From contig JARUXA010000013.1 in NCBI GenBank assembly GCA_030433805.1, positions 62,001 to 126,000 of the forward strand: 64,000 bases of DNA, given 5' to 3'. The stretch comes from Sphingomonas sp. PsM26. Lineage in GTDB: Bacteria > Pseudomonadota > Alphaproteobacteria > Sphingomonadales > Sphingomonadaceae. This document shows positions 44,106-52,483 of the stretch, piece after piece; position 1 is the stretch's first letter; each line of letters starts with the position of its first letter. A program made the translations under genes and the position numbers. The notes beneath the pieces are model-generated. The model saw nothing but the letters and a program-made list of their open reading frames with translations, did not search any database and was not told where the DNA came from.

Positions 44106-45728
44106 TTACAAACGATCCAAGCCGCGCACATGCTCCCACACGTTGGAGATGACGACCGATCCCTCTCCTACCGAGGATGCCACGCGTTTCACCGACCCGG
44201 CGCGGACGTCGCCGACGGCATAGATGCCTGCGCGCGAGGTGGCGAAAGGCGACATCGCGCCAGCCGCTTCGCCGGTGAGCACGAAGCCCTTGCCGTCGAG
44301 AGCGACCAGTTCGGAGAGCCAGCCCGTATTCGGTGCCGCGCCGACCATCACGAAGACTGCGCAGCTTGCCACGATGCGGTCGCCGTCTCCATTGCGGATC
44401 GTCACTGCCTCCAGACTATGCTTGCCATGAAGTTCGACGGCATAAGTACCGTATTCGATAGTGATCGCGAGGTCTGCCTCGAGCCTGCGGGACAAATAGT
44501 TGGACATAGACGAGGCCAGGGTGTCGCCGCGCACCAGCAGACGAACGTGCCGCGCTGTACGGCTGAGGAACATTGCCGCCTGCCCGGCGGAATTGCCGCC
44601 CCCGATGACTAACACCTCGGTATCTCGGCAGAAGCGTGCCTCATTCTCGGTCGCGGCATAATAAACCCCCGTGCCCTCGAACTCGCTGAGGCGTGCGATT
44701 GGCAGGCGCCTGTATTGGACCCCGGTGGCGACCACCACAGCGGCGGCGAGAACGCGCCGACCATTGGCAAAGGTCGCACAGAAGGTGCCGTTGTCGAGCT
44801 GGTCCAGCGACTCGATGCGCCGGGGCATGACGAAGCGCGTTCCAAATTTCATTGCCTGCACCTCGCCGCGCCACACAAGATCGGCACCTGAGATGCCGGT
44901 GGGGAAGCCCATATAGTTCTCGATCCGGCTGGACGTGCCGGCCTGGCCGCCAATAGCGGTCTCGTCGACCACCAGCGCGCGCAATCCTTCGGCTCCCGCG
45001 TAGACGCCGGCTGACACGCCGGCGGGGCCGGCTCCGACGATGAGTACGTCGAATGCCTCGTCTTCGGGAACGTCCTGATCTAGTCCGAGTAGCCGTGCCA
45101 CCTTTTCCGGCGTTGGATCGCTCACCACCAAGTCGCGGCCGAACACCACGACGGGCTCTCGCCGCGCGGTTCCGCAACTGCTGGCGACATGGGCAGCCTC
45201 ATCGCTGCCGAGCGGGTAGGAGCGGTAGGGCAGGCGGTTGCGCGCGGCGAACTCGGCCACTTTTCTAACGGCCCTGTCCTCCTCTTCGCCAACCAACACC
45301 AGCATGCCGTCGCCGGCATCCAACTGTCGCCGACGGCGTGCCGCCAAAACCGTGATGACAATGTCTGACAACTCCGGTATGGCCGACATCAGGCTAAGCA
45401 TCGCGGGTCGTGGTACTTCCACGACGGCCGTGTCGCTCGCTGCTCGCATCGGTAGCGACCATGTGCCCCCGGACAGCAGCGAGATCTCGCTCATAAACTG
45501 AGTGGGCCCCAGCGTTGAAGGCACTAGCCGATCGCCCGTGAACGGATTGACGACCTCGATTTCCCCTTCTTCTACAAAAACGAAGCGGTCGGCTGGTGCA
45601 CCGATCTCGGCCAGCATTGTTCCCTTGAGATAGTGCGTGCGTGTCCCCGCTGCCCGGATCGCGGCAATATGCTCAGGCTGCAGTGGAATTCGCTGCATTT
45701 CCCGCAGGTCACGGCCGATCGTTTCCAT
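44106..45728 (-). CDS. FAD-dependent oxidoreductase (thioredoxin-reductase-like) with N-terminal cNMP-binding domain
   Basis: 540 residues. Residues 15-130 form a cyclic-nucleotide-binding fold (GTMLAEIGAPADRFVFVEEGEIEVVN, FMSEISLLSGG). A short glutaredoxin-like linker follows. From about 225 there is a TrxR-type flavoprotein: VLIVGAGPAGVSAGVYAGAEGLRALVVD (FAD), GGQAGTSSRIENYMGFPTGISG, VLVIGGGNSAGQAAMFLSRTARHVRLLVRG (NADPH), IYAVGDVRAGSVKRVASSVGEG. The redox-active CxxC of thioredoxin reductases is absent, so it is not a disulfide reductase of the usual kind. The natural substrate is unknown. The gene stands alone on its strand. Confidence 0.93.
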   Translation of the reverse strand: METIGRDLREMQRIPLQPEHIAAIRAAGTRTHYLKGTMLAEIGAPADRFVFVEEGEIEVVNPFTGDRLVPSTLGPTQFMSEISLLSGGTWSLPMRAASDTAVVEVPRPAMLSLMSAIPELSDIVITVLAARRRRQLDAGDGMLVLVGEEEDRAVRKVAEFAARNRLPYRSYPLGSDEAAHVASSCGTARREPVVVFGRDLVVSDPTPEKVARLLGLDQDVPEDEAFDVLIVGAGPAGVSAGVYAGAEGLRALVVDETAIGGQAGTSSRIENYMGFPTGISGADLVWRGEVQAMKFGTRFVMPRRIESLDQLDNGTFCATFANGRRVLAAAVVVATGVQYRRLPIARLSEFEGTGVYYAATENEARFCRDTEVLVIGGGNSAGQAAMFLSRTARHVRLLVRGDTLASSMSNYLSRRLEADLAITIEYGTYAVELHGKHSLEAVTIRNGDGDRIVASCAVFVMVGAAPNTGWLSELVALDGKGFVLTGEAAGAMSPFATSRAGIYAVGDVRAGSVKRVASSVGEGSVVISNVWEHVRGLDRL

Positions 45729-46011
45729 GAGCGCTGTCCCCTATGCGCATCAACATTAGCTCAGCGAATGCGGCGACGGCAATCGCCGGAGAACGGCGCA
45801 GGCCGAAATTTGATAGGGTTCCGCGATCCCGATCGACAAATGAACAGATGTCCGCTTCCGAGAAGGGCCCAGTGGTCTACGAGCGGCTGGGCAGTCGGTC
45901 TTTTCGGCCGCAAAGCGGACCAGCGGCTAGCGCCCAATAGTAGACGATCATCCAAATTAGGGCGGGGCATAGTAGCGGAGAACATAGCAGACGTGCTCGC
46001 CGCCTTCCACG

Positions 46012-46509
46012 TTAACCAGGCTCGGCGACCTTGGGGGGGCGACCACGTTTCTTAGTTGATGCGGGGGCCTCGGACGTGGCGGAAGCTTTCGGGTCCGGCT
46101 TTCTACCCAGGCCAATCTTTCTCGCCATGTCACGACGCATTGCCGAGTAGGACGGTGCAGTCATGGGATAATCGGCCTTCAAACCATATCGCGCACGATA
46201 TTCAGCGGGCGTCAGGCCGTTGGTAGAAAGATGGCGCGTGAGCGTCTTGTAGGGCTTTCCGTCGATCATCGAGATAATGACATCCGGATTTGCCAGCGAC
46301 TTCCGCGCAGTGACCGCACCAGTAAATTCAGGAGCGGCTTCCTCAGCGGTAGCTTCTACCCACGCAGTCGACAGACCGATCACTGCATCGTGCATCGACT
46401 TCAAGAAGGCCGGAACATCCTCCGCCGACGTGCGCGTATTTGGGTTCGACAGCCATGCCATCGTCAATTCGGTAGCGAGTTCAACAGCGTTGGTAGTTTC
46501 GTCGGTCAA
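46012..46509 (-). CDS. mucR: MucR/Ros-family transcriptional regulator lacking zinc cysteines
   Basis: 165 residues from a TTG at 46509 with AAGGAA 6 nt upstream; the protein then begins TDETTNAVELATELTMAWLSN, matching normal MucR N-termini, whereas the ATG frames further upstream add unlike sequence. The DNA-binding part reads VIISMIDGKPYKTLTRHLSTNGLTPAEYRARYGLKADYPMTAPSYSAMRR and ends GLGRKP. In Ros/MucR proteins the first part is CxEDG with Cys ligands for a zinc finger; both cysteines are missing here. Zinc-free MucR-like proteins are known in Mesorhizobium. Role probably H-NS-like repression. Confidence 0.85.
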   Translation of the reverse strand: MTDETTNAVELATELTMAWLSNPNTRTSAEDVPAFLKSMHDAVIGLSTAWVEATAEEAAPEFTGAVTARKSLANPDVIISMIDGKPYKTLTRHLSTNGLTPAEYRARYGLKADYPMTAPSYSAMRRDMARKIGLGRKPDPKASATSEAPASTKKRGRPPKVAEPG

Positions 46510-47179
46510 TGAGAATTCCTTATGGGTGGCGCTGTAGCGATGGACTTGTAAACTCACCCTGAACATCGGCAGTTCCAAAGATATAAAAAGACACAAGTCT
46601 ACAGTAGTAACCTTTAATTGGGTAAGGGGCGTCGGACCAAGTTTTTGCGTTTAAGCTTTGCGATATAGGGAAGTATTCGGCGACCGCCCGAGGCATAGGC
46701 CCAAGCCCTATGGCTGATCAGATCCGCCTTGAGTTCTGGTGTCACTCACTCGGCCTCGATCGATGACGGGGCCAAGATAGCTTCGACGGCCTTCGCCATA
46801 ACCGTGACCTCACCAATGCCTTGTCAAACACTCATCGAGGGTCCCGTGGACTTTTGCATCGCTGGTTCCTGTCCAGCCGCATTCCATCAGATTAGATGGT
46901 ACAGGCGGCTGAATTAGACGCTGAGAAACTGCCGTTTAACCAGATGAACGAACGGCCGAAAGTGGGAGGCGGGGAACGGCGCTCGAATGCCCACAAGTGG
47001 GTCAACCGAATGTAGTGCCCAAATCGCTGGTTAGCGGGTTTACAAAGGCAATTTCAGTGCCGTTCTATTCCTAGCCAGGCTTCCTGTCGTGCCGGCAAAG
47101 CCGGCGGTCGAGCAGCCAGGGATCACGGTATGATCACCCAGACGAACCGGCTTCTCGTTAGTTTGAAGCACCAGGGCTG
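46510..47179. other. Gene-less stretch with repeat copy
   Basis: No gene supported. It includes the AT-rich promoter side of the MucR gene (46555-46620) and a long repeat copy at 46901-47001. The short frame around 46729-46917 has no protein features. The right end leads into a transposase relic. Confidence 0.5.
46901..47001. repeat. Dispersed intergenic repeat, long form (copy B)
   Basis: ACAGGCGGCTGAATTAG...CTGCCGTTTAACCAG...ATGAACGAACGGCCG...GTGGGAGGCGGGGAA...CTCGAATGCCCACAAGTGGGTC. It is nearly identical to copy A at 43981-44085 and lies 2.9 kb away, so the pair frames the flavoprotein and MucR genes in direct orientation. Confidence 0.8.
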
Positions 47180-47670
47180 CTAGCCGGTGGACCGCTGTTG
47201 CGTCGTAGCTGCCCCAGTGGACCCGCTGAGAGCAGACGCTGTGCTGAGATGAACGAGCGTCTGAAGCTCGGGCCCGGGAAGGGGGGTCTGAACGGCCGCT
47301 TCTGGGTCAGCGCTGCCACGAGCCTGGCGGCGGCTTTCGACCACAGGCGGTCGTTCCCGCAGGCTCGATGCGATGAGCTTCAGGTAAATTGCGTTGATCA
47401 TGATAGTCTTGGGTTCTTCATCCGCCGCAGCCAACTCCTCCGTCATGCAAAGGAAGACGCCCCGTTCACTCCATCGCTTCCACCGGTTGTACAACGTCTT
47501 GTGCGAACCATACGCGATTGCGCATCACGCCACCGCAGCCCGTTGCGATTGACGAAGACGATACCGCCCGGCACCCGGCGGTCATCAACCCGAGGCTTCC
47601 CATGGCTCTTGGAAAAATACGGCTGCAGACGTGCCATCTGCCCATCCGTCAGCCAGTACAGGTCGCTCAT
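47180..47670 (-). pseudogene. IS5-family transposase relic
   Basis: The first 47 residues from 47670 (MSDLYWLTDGQMARLQPYFS, then SHGKPRVDDRRVPGGIVFVNRNGLRWRDA) are a clear IS5-family transposase N-terminus. The frame then shifts, and a second frame continues with MYNRWKRWSERGVFLCMTEELAAADEEPKTIMINAIYLK before losing similarity. The 3' end is replaced by a dispersed-repeat copy (about 47246-47310). Inactive. Confidence 0.85.
47246..47310. repeat. Dispersed repeat copy inside the transposase relic
   Basis: ATGAACGAGCGTCTGAAGCTCGG...GGGAAGGGGGGTCTGAACGGCCGCTTCTGGGTCAGC follows the short-form repeat layout. It interrupts the expected transposase coding sequence, so the repeat may have moved into, or been joined to, the relic. 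Confidence 0.6.
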
Positions 47671-47848
47671 CTACGGTCATCTCACGGAGCTTGAATCAGA
47701 TCGCTACGCTCACACGAATGGGTCCTGCCCCTAACGAGATTGTGGGCCGCGCCATGCCGCGGCACGGCGCGCACCACATGTACCCCGCAAGAGCTGCACC
47801 CCCTTCAAAGGGGTAGCGCACACGCCGATCCGTTCGCATACTCTGACG

Positions 47849-48307
47849 ATGCCTAGACACAGTAAGAAGACGATTGTCGCTGCCAGAGCCGACCTTGTGC
47901 GGTTGGGTAAACAGCAGCGCCTCACGCACTCCCCCCGCCAACTGCATTTAACTGCTCGGAGCATGTTCGAGGCGCAGTCGAATGCAATGATCTGGACTGG
48001 CTGTTTTGGTGTGGCCGTTACCGGGATCTTCTTGAAACAGGTCGATATCGTGGTCGCAGCTGCGGGACTGCTCATCGCTGGCGGCGTTTGGCGCTTTGGG
48101 CAGGCTTATCGCGACCGGCTCAATCGCGAGATCGCTTCGCTGTCGCGCCGCTCCGGTGGGCACCTCGATGACACAATTGTCGTGAAGCAGACAATCACGA
48201 AGTTACAGCGAGCCGCCGAACGCGCGGCGGGACGCATGATATTCACGGGTACGGTGATCAGTGCGGTCACTCCCGTTGTGTGGCGGCTGCTCGATATCAC
48301 ACCTTAG
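47849..48307 (+). CDS. Small membrane protein, unknown function
   Basis: 152 residues: basic N-terminus, two hydrophobic stretches (MIWTGCFGVAVTGIFLKQVDIVVAAAGLLIAGGVWRF) and a basic helical region, with a last hydrophobic end (MIFTGTVISAVTPVVWRLLDI). No family recognised and no strong ribosome site. It lies between an IS relic and the HicAB operators. Confidence 0.5.
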   Translation: MPRHSKKTIVAARADLVRLGKQQRLTHSPRQLHLTARSMFEAQSNAMIWTGCFGVAVTGIFLKQVDIVVAAAGLLIAGGVWRFGQAYRDRLNREIASLSRRSGGHLDDTIVVKQTITKLQRAAERAAGRMIFTGTVISAVTPVVWRLLDITP

Positions 48308-48324
48308 CCAGCTGGGTAGTTCGA

Positions 48325-48381
48325 TGTGTAATTCATACACAACGCTTGCGTGATCAGTTTGTCTTGTGTATTGAATACACA
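48325..48381. promoter_or_regulatory. Twin operators of the hicAB operon
   Basis: TGTGTAATTCATACACA (48325-48341) and TGTGTATTGAATACACA (48365-48381) share 6-bp inverted arms TGTGTA/TACACA and are 40 bp apart centre to centre. The second ends 15 nt before the hicA start. HicB antitoxins repress their own promoters by binding such paired palindromes, so these are the likely sites. Confidence 0.85.
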
Positions 48382-48395
48382 TCGGAGGGCGAGCT

Positions 48396-48584
48396 ATGCG
48401 AAGCGCCGAAGTCATCAAGTTAATCAAGAAGGCCGGGTGGTCGGAAGTCCGCCAGTCCGGATCGCATAAGCAGTTCCGCCACCCGACGTTGCCCGGCACC
48501 GTAACGGTCCCCCATCCAAAATCAGAGATGGCGATCGGAACGTTGAAGAGCATCGAAACCCAAAGCGGGGTGAGGCTCAGGTGA
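48396..48584 (+). CDS. hicA: HicA-family mRNA interferase toxin
   Basis: 62 residues, normal for HicA. It has the double-stranded-RNA-binding-like fold with VIKLIKKAGWSEVRQSGSHKQFRH, where His24 is the catalytic histidine, and TVPHPKSEMAIGTLKSI near the end. GGAGG lies 7 nt before the ATG. It cleaves mRNA in the cytoplasm until bound by HicB, encoded 42 nt downstream. Confidence 0.95.
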   Translation: MRSAEVIKLIKKAGWSEVRQSGSHKQFRHPTLPGTVTVPHPKSEMAIGTLKSIETQSGVRLR

Positions 48585-48625
48585 GTCTCACCCCGTCGTG
48601 ACACTCCTTGAAAGGATCCTGCGTC

Positions 48626-49012
48626 ATGGCCACCGTCCACTATCCCGCCGTCATCGAACGAGCCGATGATGGGTTCAGCGTATTCTTCCCGGACCTCCCC
48701 GGATGCACCTCGGCCGGTGCCACCGTTCAGGAAGCAGCGCTTGCTGCCGAGGAAGCGCTTTCCGGGCATCTCGCGGTGTCGATCGAGTACGGCGACGTCA
48801 TTCCCGCGCCGACCGAGCTCGACATTATTGCGCGCGACCCCGATGTCGATGAAGTGGCGAGGATCCTGGTGCGCGGCGAACGCCCCGGCCGGGTGGTACG
48901 CGTCCAAGTATCGATCGACGAGGGGCTATTGGCCCGCATCGATCGCGTGGCGAAGAACCGGTCGGGCTTTCTTGCCGAAGCTGCCAAAGCGAAACTGGCA
49001 GCGATGGCATAA
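48626..49012 (+). CDS. hicB: HicB-family antitoxin
   Basis: 128 residues from the ATG at 48626 (AAAGGA upstream). The partial RNase-H-like domain has YPAVIERADDGFSVFFPDLPGCTSAG and EEALSGHLAVSIEYGDVIPAPTEL. The C-terminal part (VRVQVSIDEGLLARIDRVAKNRSGFLAEAAKAKL) is a ribbon-helix-helix DNA-binding domain, consistent with the palindromes upstream of hicA. It neutralises HicA and represses the operon. Confidence 0.95.
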   Translation: MATVHYPAVIERADDGFSVFFPDLPGCTSAGATVQEAALAAEEALSGHLAVSIEYGDVIPAPTELDIIARDPDVDEVARILVRGERPGRVVRVQVSIDEGLLARIDRVAKNRSGFLAEAAKAKLAAMA

Positions 49013-49373
49013 GGCGGGCGTGTCGGCCTACTAGCGCAGCTTCCTCGCGCATCGGCAGCGCGAGATGGCGCTGGGGTCCGCTCGATCGTGTGGATCGGTG
49101 GCACGTCGCTGGTGCCAGTTTTGGGCTGCCTTACGGGCAGGTTCGTTTTGCTTTTTCGTAGGCGATAAGAGCCGCGCACGACCGAAAGCCGCCAGTCCGC
49201 TTTCCCTCCCCGTCACGACATTCGCGAGCGGATAGCCGGGCTTCAAAATCAGTTTTTCGCAAAGATGAACCAGCGTCCGAAGTCGGGAAGCGAGGTAAGG
49301 GGCGTGAACGTCCGACTGTGGGTCTGACCGGAAGCATGGGCAGGTACTCCCGCCCCGTAGCTGACGTTCTTAG
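49013..49373. other. Gene-less stretch with repeat copy
   Basis: No coding frame is supported. It contains a well-conserved dispersed repeat at 49264-49326 just before the 3' end of the minus-strand ATP-grasp gene. Confidence 0.5.
49264..49326. repeat. Dispersed intergenic repeat, short form
   Basis: ATGAACCAGCGTCCGAAGTCGG...GAAGCGAGGTAAGGGGCG...GAACGTCCGACTGTGGGTC. One of the best-preserved copies; with those at 52.5 and 56.3 kb it defines the element. Confidence 0.8.
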
Positions 49374-50471
49374 TTAAGCTCCCTCCAGCGGCTCGAGCCT
49401 CCATTTGGCAGCAAGCATCGCCAACAAAAGATCGACGTAGTTCCAGCCCTCGGCGCGGGCGGCGATCGCTGAGAGGCAATCCTGATCTTCGCGTCCCGGG
49501 CGGCCTGGCCCCGTCATGTTGGGTTTCATGTTGAGGTCGAACAATTTGAACAGACCATGACGATCGGCGCGGCAATCGATCCGGATCGCCGTGCGGGCGT
49601 CGACCAGCGCGGCCGCCGAGACGCAGCTGTCGATCATCGCTACGATGGCAGGATCGTGTAGTCGCTCGGGAGCGATTGCGATGCTGTTGGCGGTGACCGG
49701 AACGTCGCCGTTATACGGTGCTACTCCGCCGCGCTGATCGAAGCGGTATACGGGCGGCAAGGCCCAGTGCGTCGGTGCCCGCGAACCGTCCGGGCGCGGG
49801 GAGGCGGGCGGCATGAGGGTGACGGTCATCTCGTCACCGCCGAGAAACTCCTCCACCATCAGCATGTCGCCGAAGGTGGCGGCTGCGATCAACGCAGTCG
49901 CGGCATCGCGCAGGGCACCGAGGCTCTCTACTAGGGTCACGCCCTGGCTGCCACGGCCGCGCACCGGCTTGACGATCATCGGAACGGACATGCCGCGGGA
50001 CGCGCACGCGTTCTCGACATCGGCCAGTGCGCAGACGTTCTCCTTCGCCGTGCCGGAAAGCAGAAACGATTGCGCTACCGGCAGACCCGCCTCGGCAAGG
50101 AGATGGTTGGTCTGGAACTTGTCGTCGAACGCCTGCATTGCCGCGGGAAGCTGCCCGACGATGTCGAAGTCGACCATTGCCGCCTCAAGCGGATGTCCTT
50201 TAAACAAGACCGTGTTCGCCCACAGTACCGATGCGCCGGCTGCGCCCGCGCTACGGATGCCCTCGGCGGTGTCCGGGAAGACCCAGTCGAGTGCCTTGGC
50301 GGGGTCTGGCGAGGAGGTGGGGGTGACCACATTCACCCCGGCCGTCCGCAAGGCAAAAGCAATGTCGGCGCCGCCATCTGAATATCCGCCCGGTTTTGCG
50401 TCCTTTCGCAGTCCGTCGATCAACGGTGGTGGAAGCGCTTGGTAGAGAAGGGCGACCGGCGCTGTTTTCAT
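49374..50471 (-). CDS. ATP-grasp ligase (D-Ala-D-Ala ligase-like)
   Basis: 365 residues from MKTAPVALLYQALPPP, with AGGAG upstream. The central ATP-grasp region has DDKFQTNHLLAEAGLPVAQSFLL, PMIVKPVRGRGSQGVTLVES, MLMVEEFLGGDEMTVTLMP and a late metal-binding KLFDLNMKPNMTGPG, where the usual xxNxxPG pattern (Asn) is kept. These enzymes join a carboxylate to an amine with ATP. It lies downstream of a tetR gene on the same strand (152-nt gap). Substrates are unknown. Confidence 0.87.
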   Translation of the reverse strand: MKTAPVALLYQALPPPLIDGLRKDAKPGGYSDGGADIAFALRTAGVNVVTPTSSPDPAKALDWVFPDTAEGIRSAGAAGASVLWANTVLFKGHPLEAAMVDFDIVGQLPAAMQAFDDKFQTNHLLAEAGLPVAQSFLLSGTAKENVCALADVENACASRGMSVPMIVKPVRGRGSQGVTLVESLGALRDAATALIAAATFGDMLMVEEFLGGDEMTVTLMPPASPRPDGSRAPTHWALPPVYRFDQRGGVAPYNGDVPVTANSIAIAPERLHDPAIVAMIDSCVSAAALVDARTAIRIDCRADRHGLFKLFDLNMKPNMTGPGRPGREDQDCLSAIAARAEGWNYVDLLLAMLAAKWRLEPLEGA

Positions 50472-50622
50472 GAATAATCTCCTACGCACCGCGCATTAGC
50501 CCGCAGCGGCGCGCGCATGAAAGGGGCATCGATTGCGGTCATGCGGCAGTGATACCTCATGCATCGGCTTGACCCTGACGGTGGCGCCATTTGCGCTGGG
50601 GTACCCTGATAAATCGGACCGG

Positions 50623-51171
50623 CTAACACCCGGCAATCCGCTCGACGATGGTCTTGATCGCATCTCGCTCTACGGGTGCGCGATCGATCGAATTGTGGAT
50701 GCCGATACCCTCGATCAGCGCGTCGAGCGCGCGCGCCGTGAGCGGGTCGAAGAAGCGGCCCAGGGCACCTCGACTGCTGTCCATCCAATGTTGCATGACC
50801 GCGCTGACCGGTGGGTGCCGGGCCGCGAAGGCGTATAGTTCGTAGCTCAACAACAACGTGCGCGGTTCCGCCCAAACCTGGTTCGCGATGATGTCGATGA
50901 CTGCCGTACACGCCTCTGCGCGGTCCGTTGCGGCCTCCAGGCGCGAGCGGAAGGCAGTGGAGGAGTCCGCCGCCAGTTGCAGGAAGGCCGCCTTGAGCAA
51001 GTCCTCCAAGGTCGCGAAATAATAGGTCACGGAGCCGAGCGGCACCTGCGCCGCCTCTGCGATGCGGCGATGGGTCGTTGCCGCGGTTCCGTGATCAGCG
51101 ATGACCGCCAAAGTCGCGTCGATAATGCGCTGCCGCCGTGCCGGATCGTTGCGCCGGGACTGTTGGGTCAT
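50623..51171 (-). CDS. TetR family transcriptional regulator
   Basis: 182 residues from MTQQSRRNDPARRQRIIDATLAVIADHGTAATTHRRIAEAAQ, a typical TetR helix-turn-helix, with VPLGSVTYYFATLEDLLKAAF completing it. The C-terminal part matches the TetR_C ligand domain of the RutR/YfiR-like type (LSYELYAFAARHPPVSAVMQHWMDSSR). Divergent from the Tat-exported DUF1349 gene; an 18-bp palindrome lies in the 71-nt spacer. Confidence 0.92.
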   Translation of the reverse strand: MTQQSRRNDPARRQRIIDATLAVIADHGTAATTHRRIAEAAQVPLGSVTYYFATLEDLLKAAFLQLAADSSTAFRSRLEAATDRAEACTAVIDIIANQVWAEPRTLLLSYELYAFAARHPPVSAVMQHWMDSSRGALGRFFDPLTARALDALIEGIGIHNSIDRAPVERDAIKTIVERIAGC

Positions 51172-51195
51172 CGCCTCTTTACCTCGCTCTCGGCA

Positions 51196-51213
51196 TGTGT
51201 ACATACGTACACA
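51196..51213. promoter_or_regulatory. Operator palindrome in the tetR/DUF1349 spacer
   Basis: TGTGTACATACGTACACA is an 18-bp near-perfect inverted repeat (arms TGTGTAC and GTACACA) midway between the divergent starts at 51171 and 51243. Its place and symmetry suggest binding by the adjacent TetR protein, which would control both directions. Confidence 0.7.
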
Positions 51214-51242
51214 ACACCGAGAGTGATTGGAAGGCAGCGGCT

Positions 51243-51932
51243 ATGACGGAGGATCGGGTGAGCAGGCGGGCGGTGATCGGTGGTGCTGCGGCGCTGACGA
51301 TCGCGGGCAGTGCCGGCGTCGCAACTGCGCAGGGCTCGGCAACTTCGGCGCTTGGGCGCCGTGACGGTCGCTGGCTGAACGCGCCCAAGGCCTGGAAAGT
51401 CACACCCGGCGGGGACCTGACGCTCGTCACCGACAAGGGCAGCGATTTCTGGCGCGAGACGCATTACGGCTTCACCCGGGACAGCGGTCATTTCCTCGGC
51501 TTCACCGCGCCCGCCGCGTTTACCGCCCAACTGCGCATTCGCGGTCAGTATCAGAAACTCTACGATCAGGCCGGTATCATGGTACGGGTCGACGAGCGAC
51601 GCTGGGTCAAGGCGGGGATCGAATTGTCCGACGGGCGCGCCATGCTGAGCAGCGTGCTGACCGACGGAAAGTCCGACTGGGCAACCGGCCCGTACGAGCA
51701 TGACGCGCAGGATTTCTGGATGCGCGCGACCGTCGCCAAGGGCGTCCTGCGGTTGCAGGTTTCAGCGGACGGCAAGACTTGGCCGCTGGTCAGACTGGCA
51801 CCCTTTCCGATCGCCCCTGCGTATCAGGTTGGACCGATGGCCTGCACGCCCGAACGTGCCGGGCTGGATGTGCACTTTTCAGACCTGAGCATCACCGCCC
51901 CGTTGGGCAAGGACCTCCACGACCTGAGTTGA
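51243..51932 (+). CDS. Tat-exported DUF1349 (concanavalin-like) domain protein
   Basis: 229 residues. The N-terminus DRVSRRAVIGGAAALTIAGSAGVATAQ is a twin-arginine signal. The mature part is DUF1349-like, a lectin/glucanase-type beta sandwich (DFWRETHYGFTRDSGHFLGF, YDQAGIMVRVDERRWVKAGIEL, DFWMRATVAKGVLRLQVSADGKTWPLVR). Family members are usually uncharacterised. Divergent from tetR and 5 nt before an acetyltransferase gene. Confidence 0.88.
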   Translation: MTEDRVSRRAVIGGAAALTIAGSAGVATAQGSATSALGRRDGRWLNAPKAWKVTPGGDLTLVTDKGSDFWRETHYGFTRDSGHFLGFTAPAAFTAQLRIRGQYQKLYDQAGIMVRVDERRWVKAGIELSDGRAMLSSVLTDGKSDWATGPYEHDAQDFWMRATVAKGVLRLQVSADGKTWPLVRLAPFPIAPAYQVGPMACTPERAGLDVHFSDLSITAPLGKDLHDLS

Positions 51933-51937
51933 TCGCG

Positions 51938-52483
51938 ATGACGCAGAAGGAGCGGATGCTGGCGGGCGAACTTTACACCGCCGACGATCCGGAACTCGTC
52001 GCGGACGCGGCGCGCGCCGCTGCGTGGCTCGACCGCTATAACCGCGCATCGACCGCTACCGCGGCGGAGCGTCGTGCGCTTTTGGCAGAAGGGCTTGGTC
52101 ACGCGGGGCGCGGTGCGACGATCCGACCGCCGTTCCACTGCGACTATGGCTATAACATTCATCTGGTCGAGGGCGCGTTTCTCAATTTCGGATGCACGGT
52201 GCTCGACGTAGTGCCCGTGCGGATCGGTGCGGGCACGCAGATCGGTCCGGGCGTGCAGATCCTCACCGCCGATCATCCACGCGATCCGGCTGAGCGTGCC
52301 CGAATGCTGGAGTTCGGGCGGTCGGTCACTATCGGTCGAAACGTCTGGATAGGCGGTGCGGCGCTGATCCTGCCCGGCATCACAATCGGTGACGACGCGA
52401 TCATCGGCGCAGGCAGTGTTGTAATACGCGATGTTCCCGACTGCGTGACCGTGGCGGGCAACCCCGCCCGCCTACTGGGATAG
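51938..52483 (+). CDS. Maltose/galactoside O-acetyltransferase-type hexapeptide enzyme
   Basis: 181 residues from MTQKERMLAGELYTADDPEL, the typical start of the Maa/LacA/NodL group. The left-handed helix is formed by hexapeptide repeats (FHCDYGYNIHLVEGAFLNFGCTVLDVVPVRIGAG, VTIGRNVWIGGAALILPGITIGDDAIIGAGSVV) with the catalytic histidine in LTADHP. It transfers acetyl from acetyl-CoA to a sugar hydroxyl in the cytoplasm. Starts 5 nt after the DUF1349 stop, so likely cotranscribed. Confidence 0.93.
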   Translation: MTQKERMLAGELYTADDPELVADAARAAAWLDRYNRASTATAAERRALLAEGLGHAGRGATIRPPFHCDYGYNIHLVEGAFLNFGCTVLDVVPVRIGAGTQIGPGVQILTADHPRDPAERARMLEFGRSVTIGRNVWIGGAALILPGITIGDDAIIGAGSVVIRDVPDCVTVAGNPARLLG

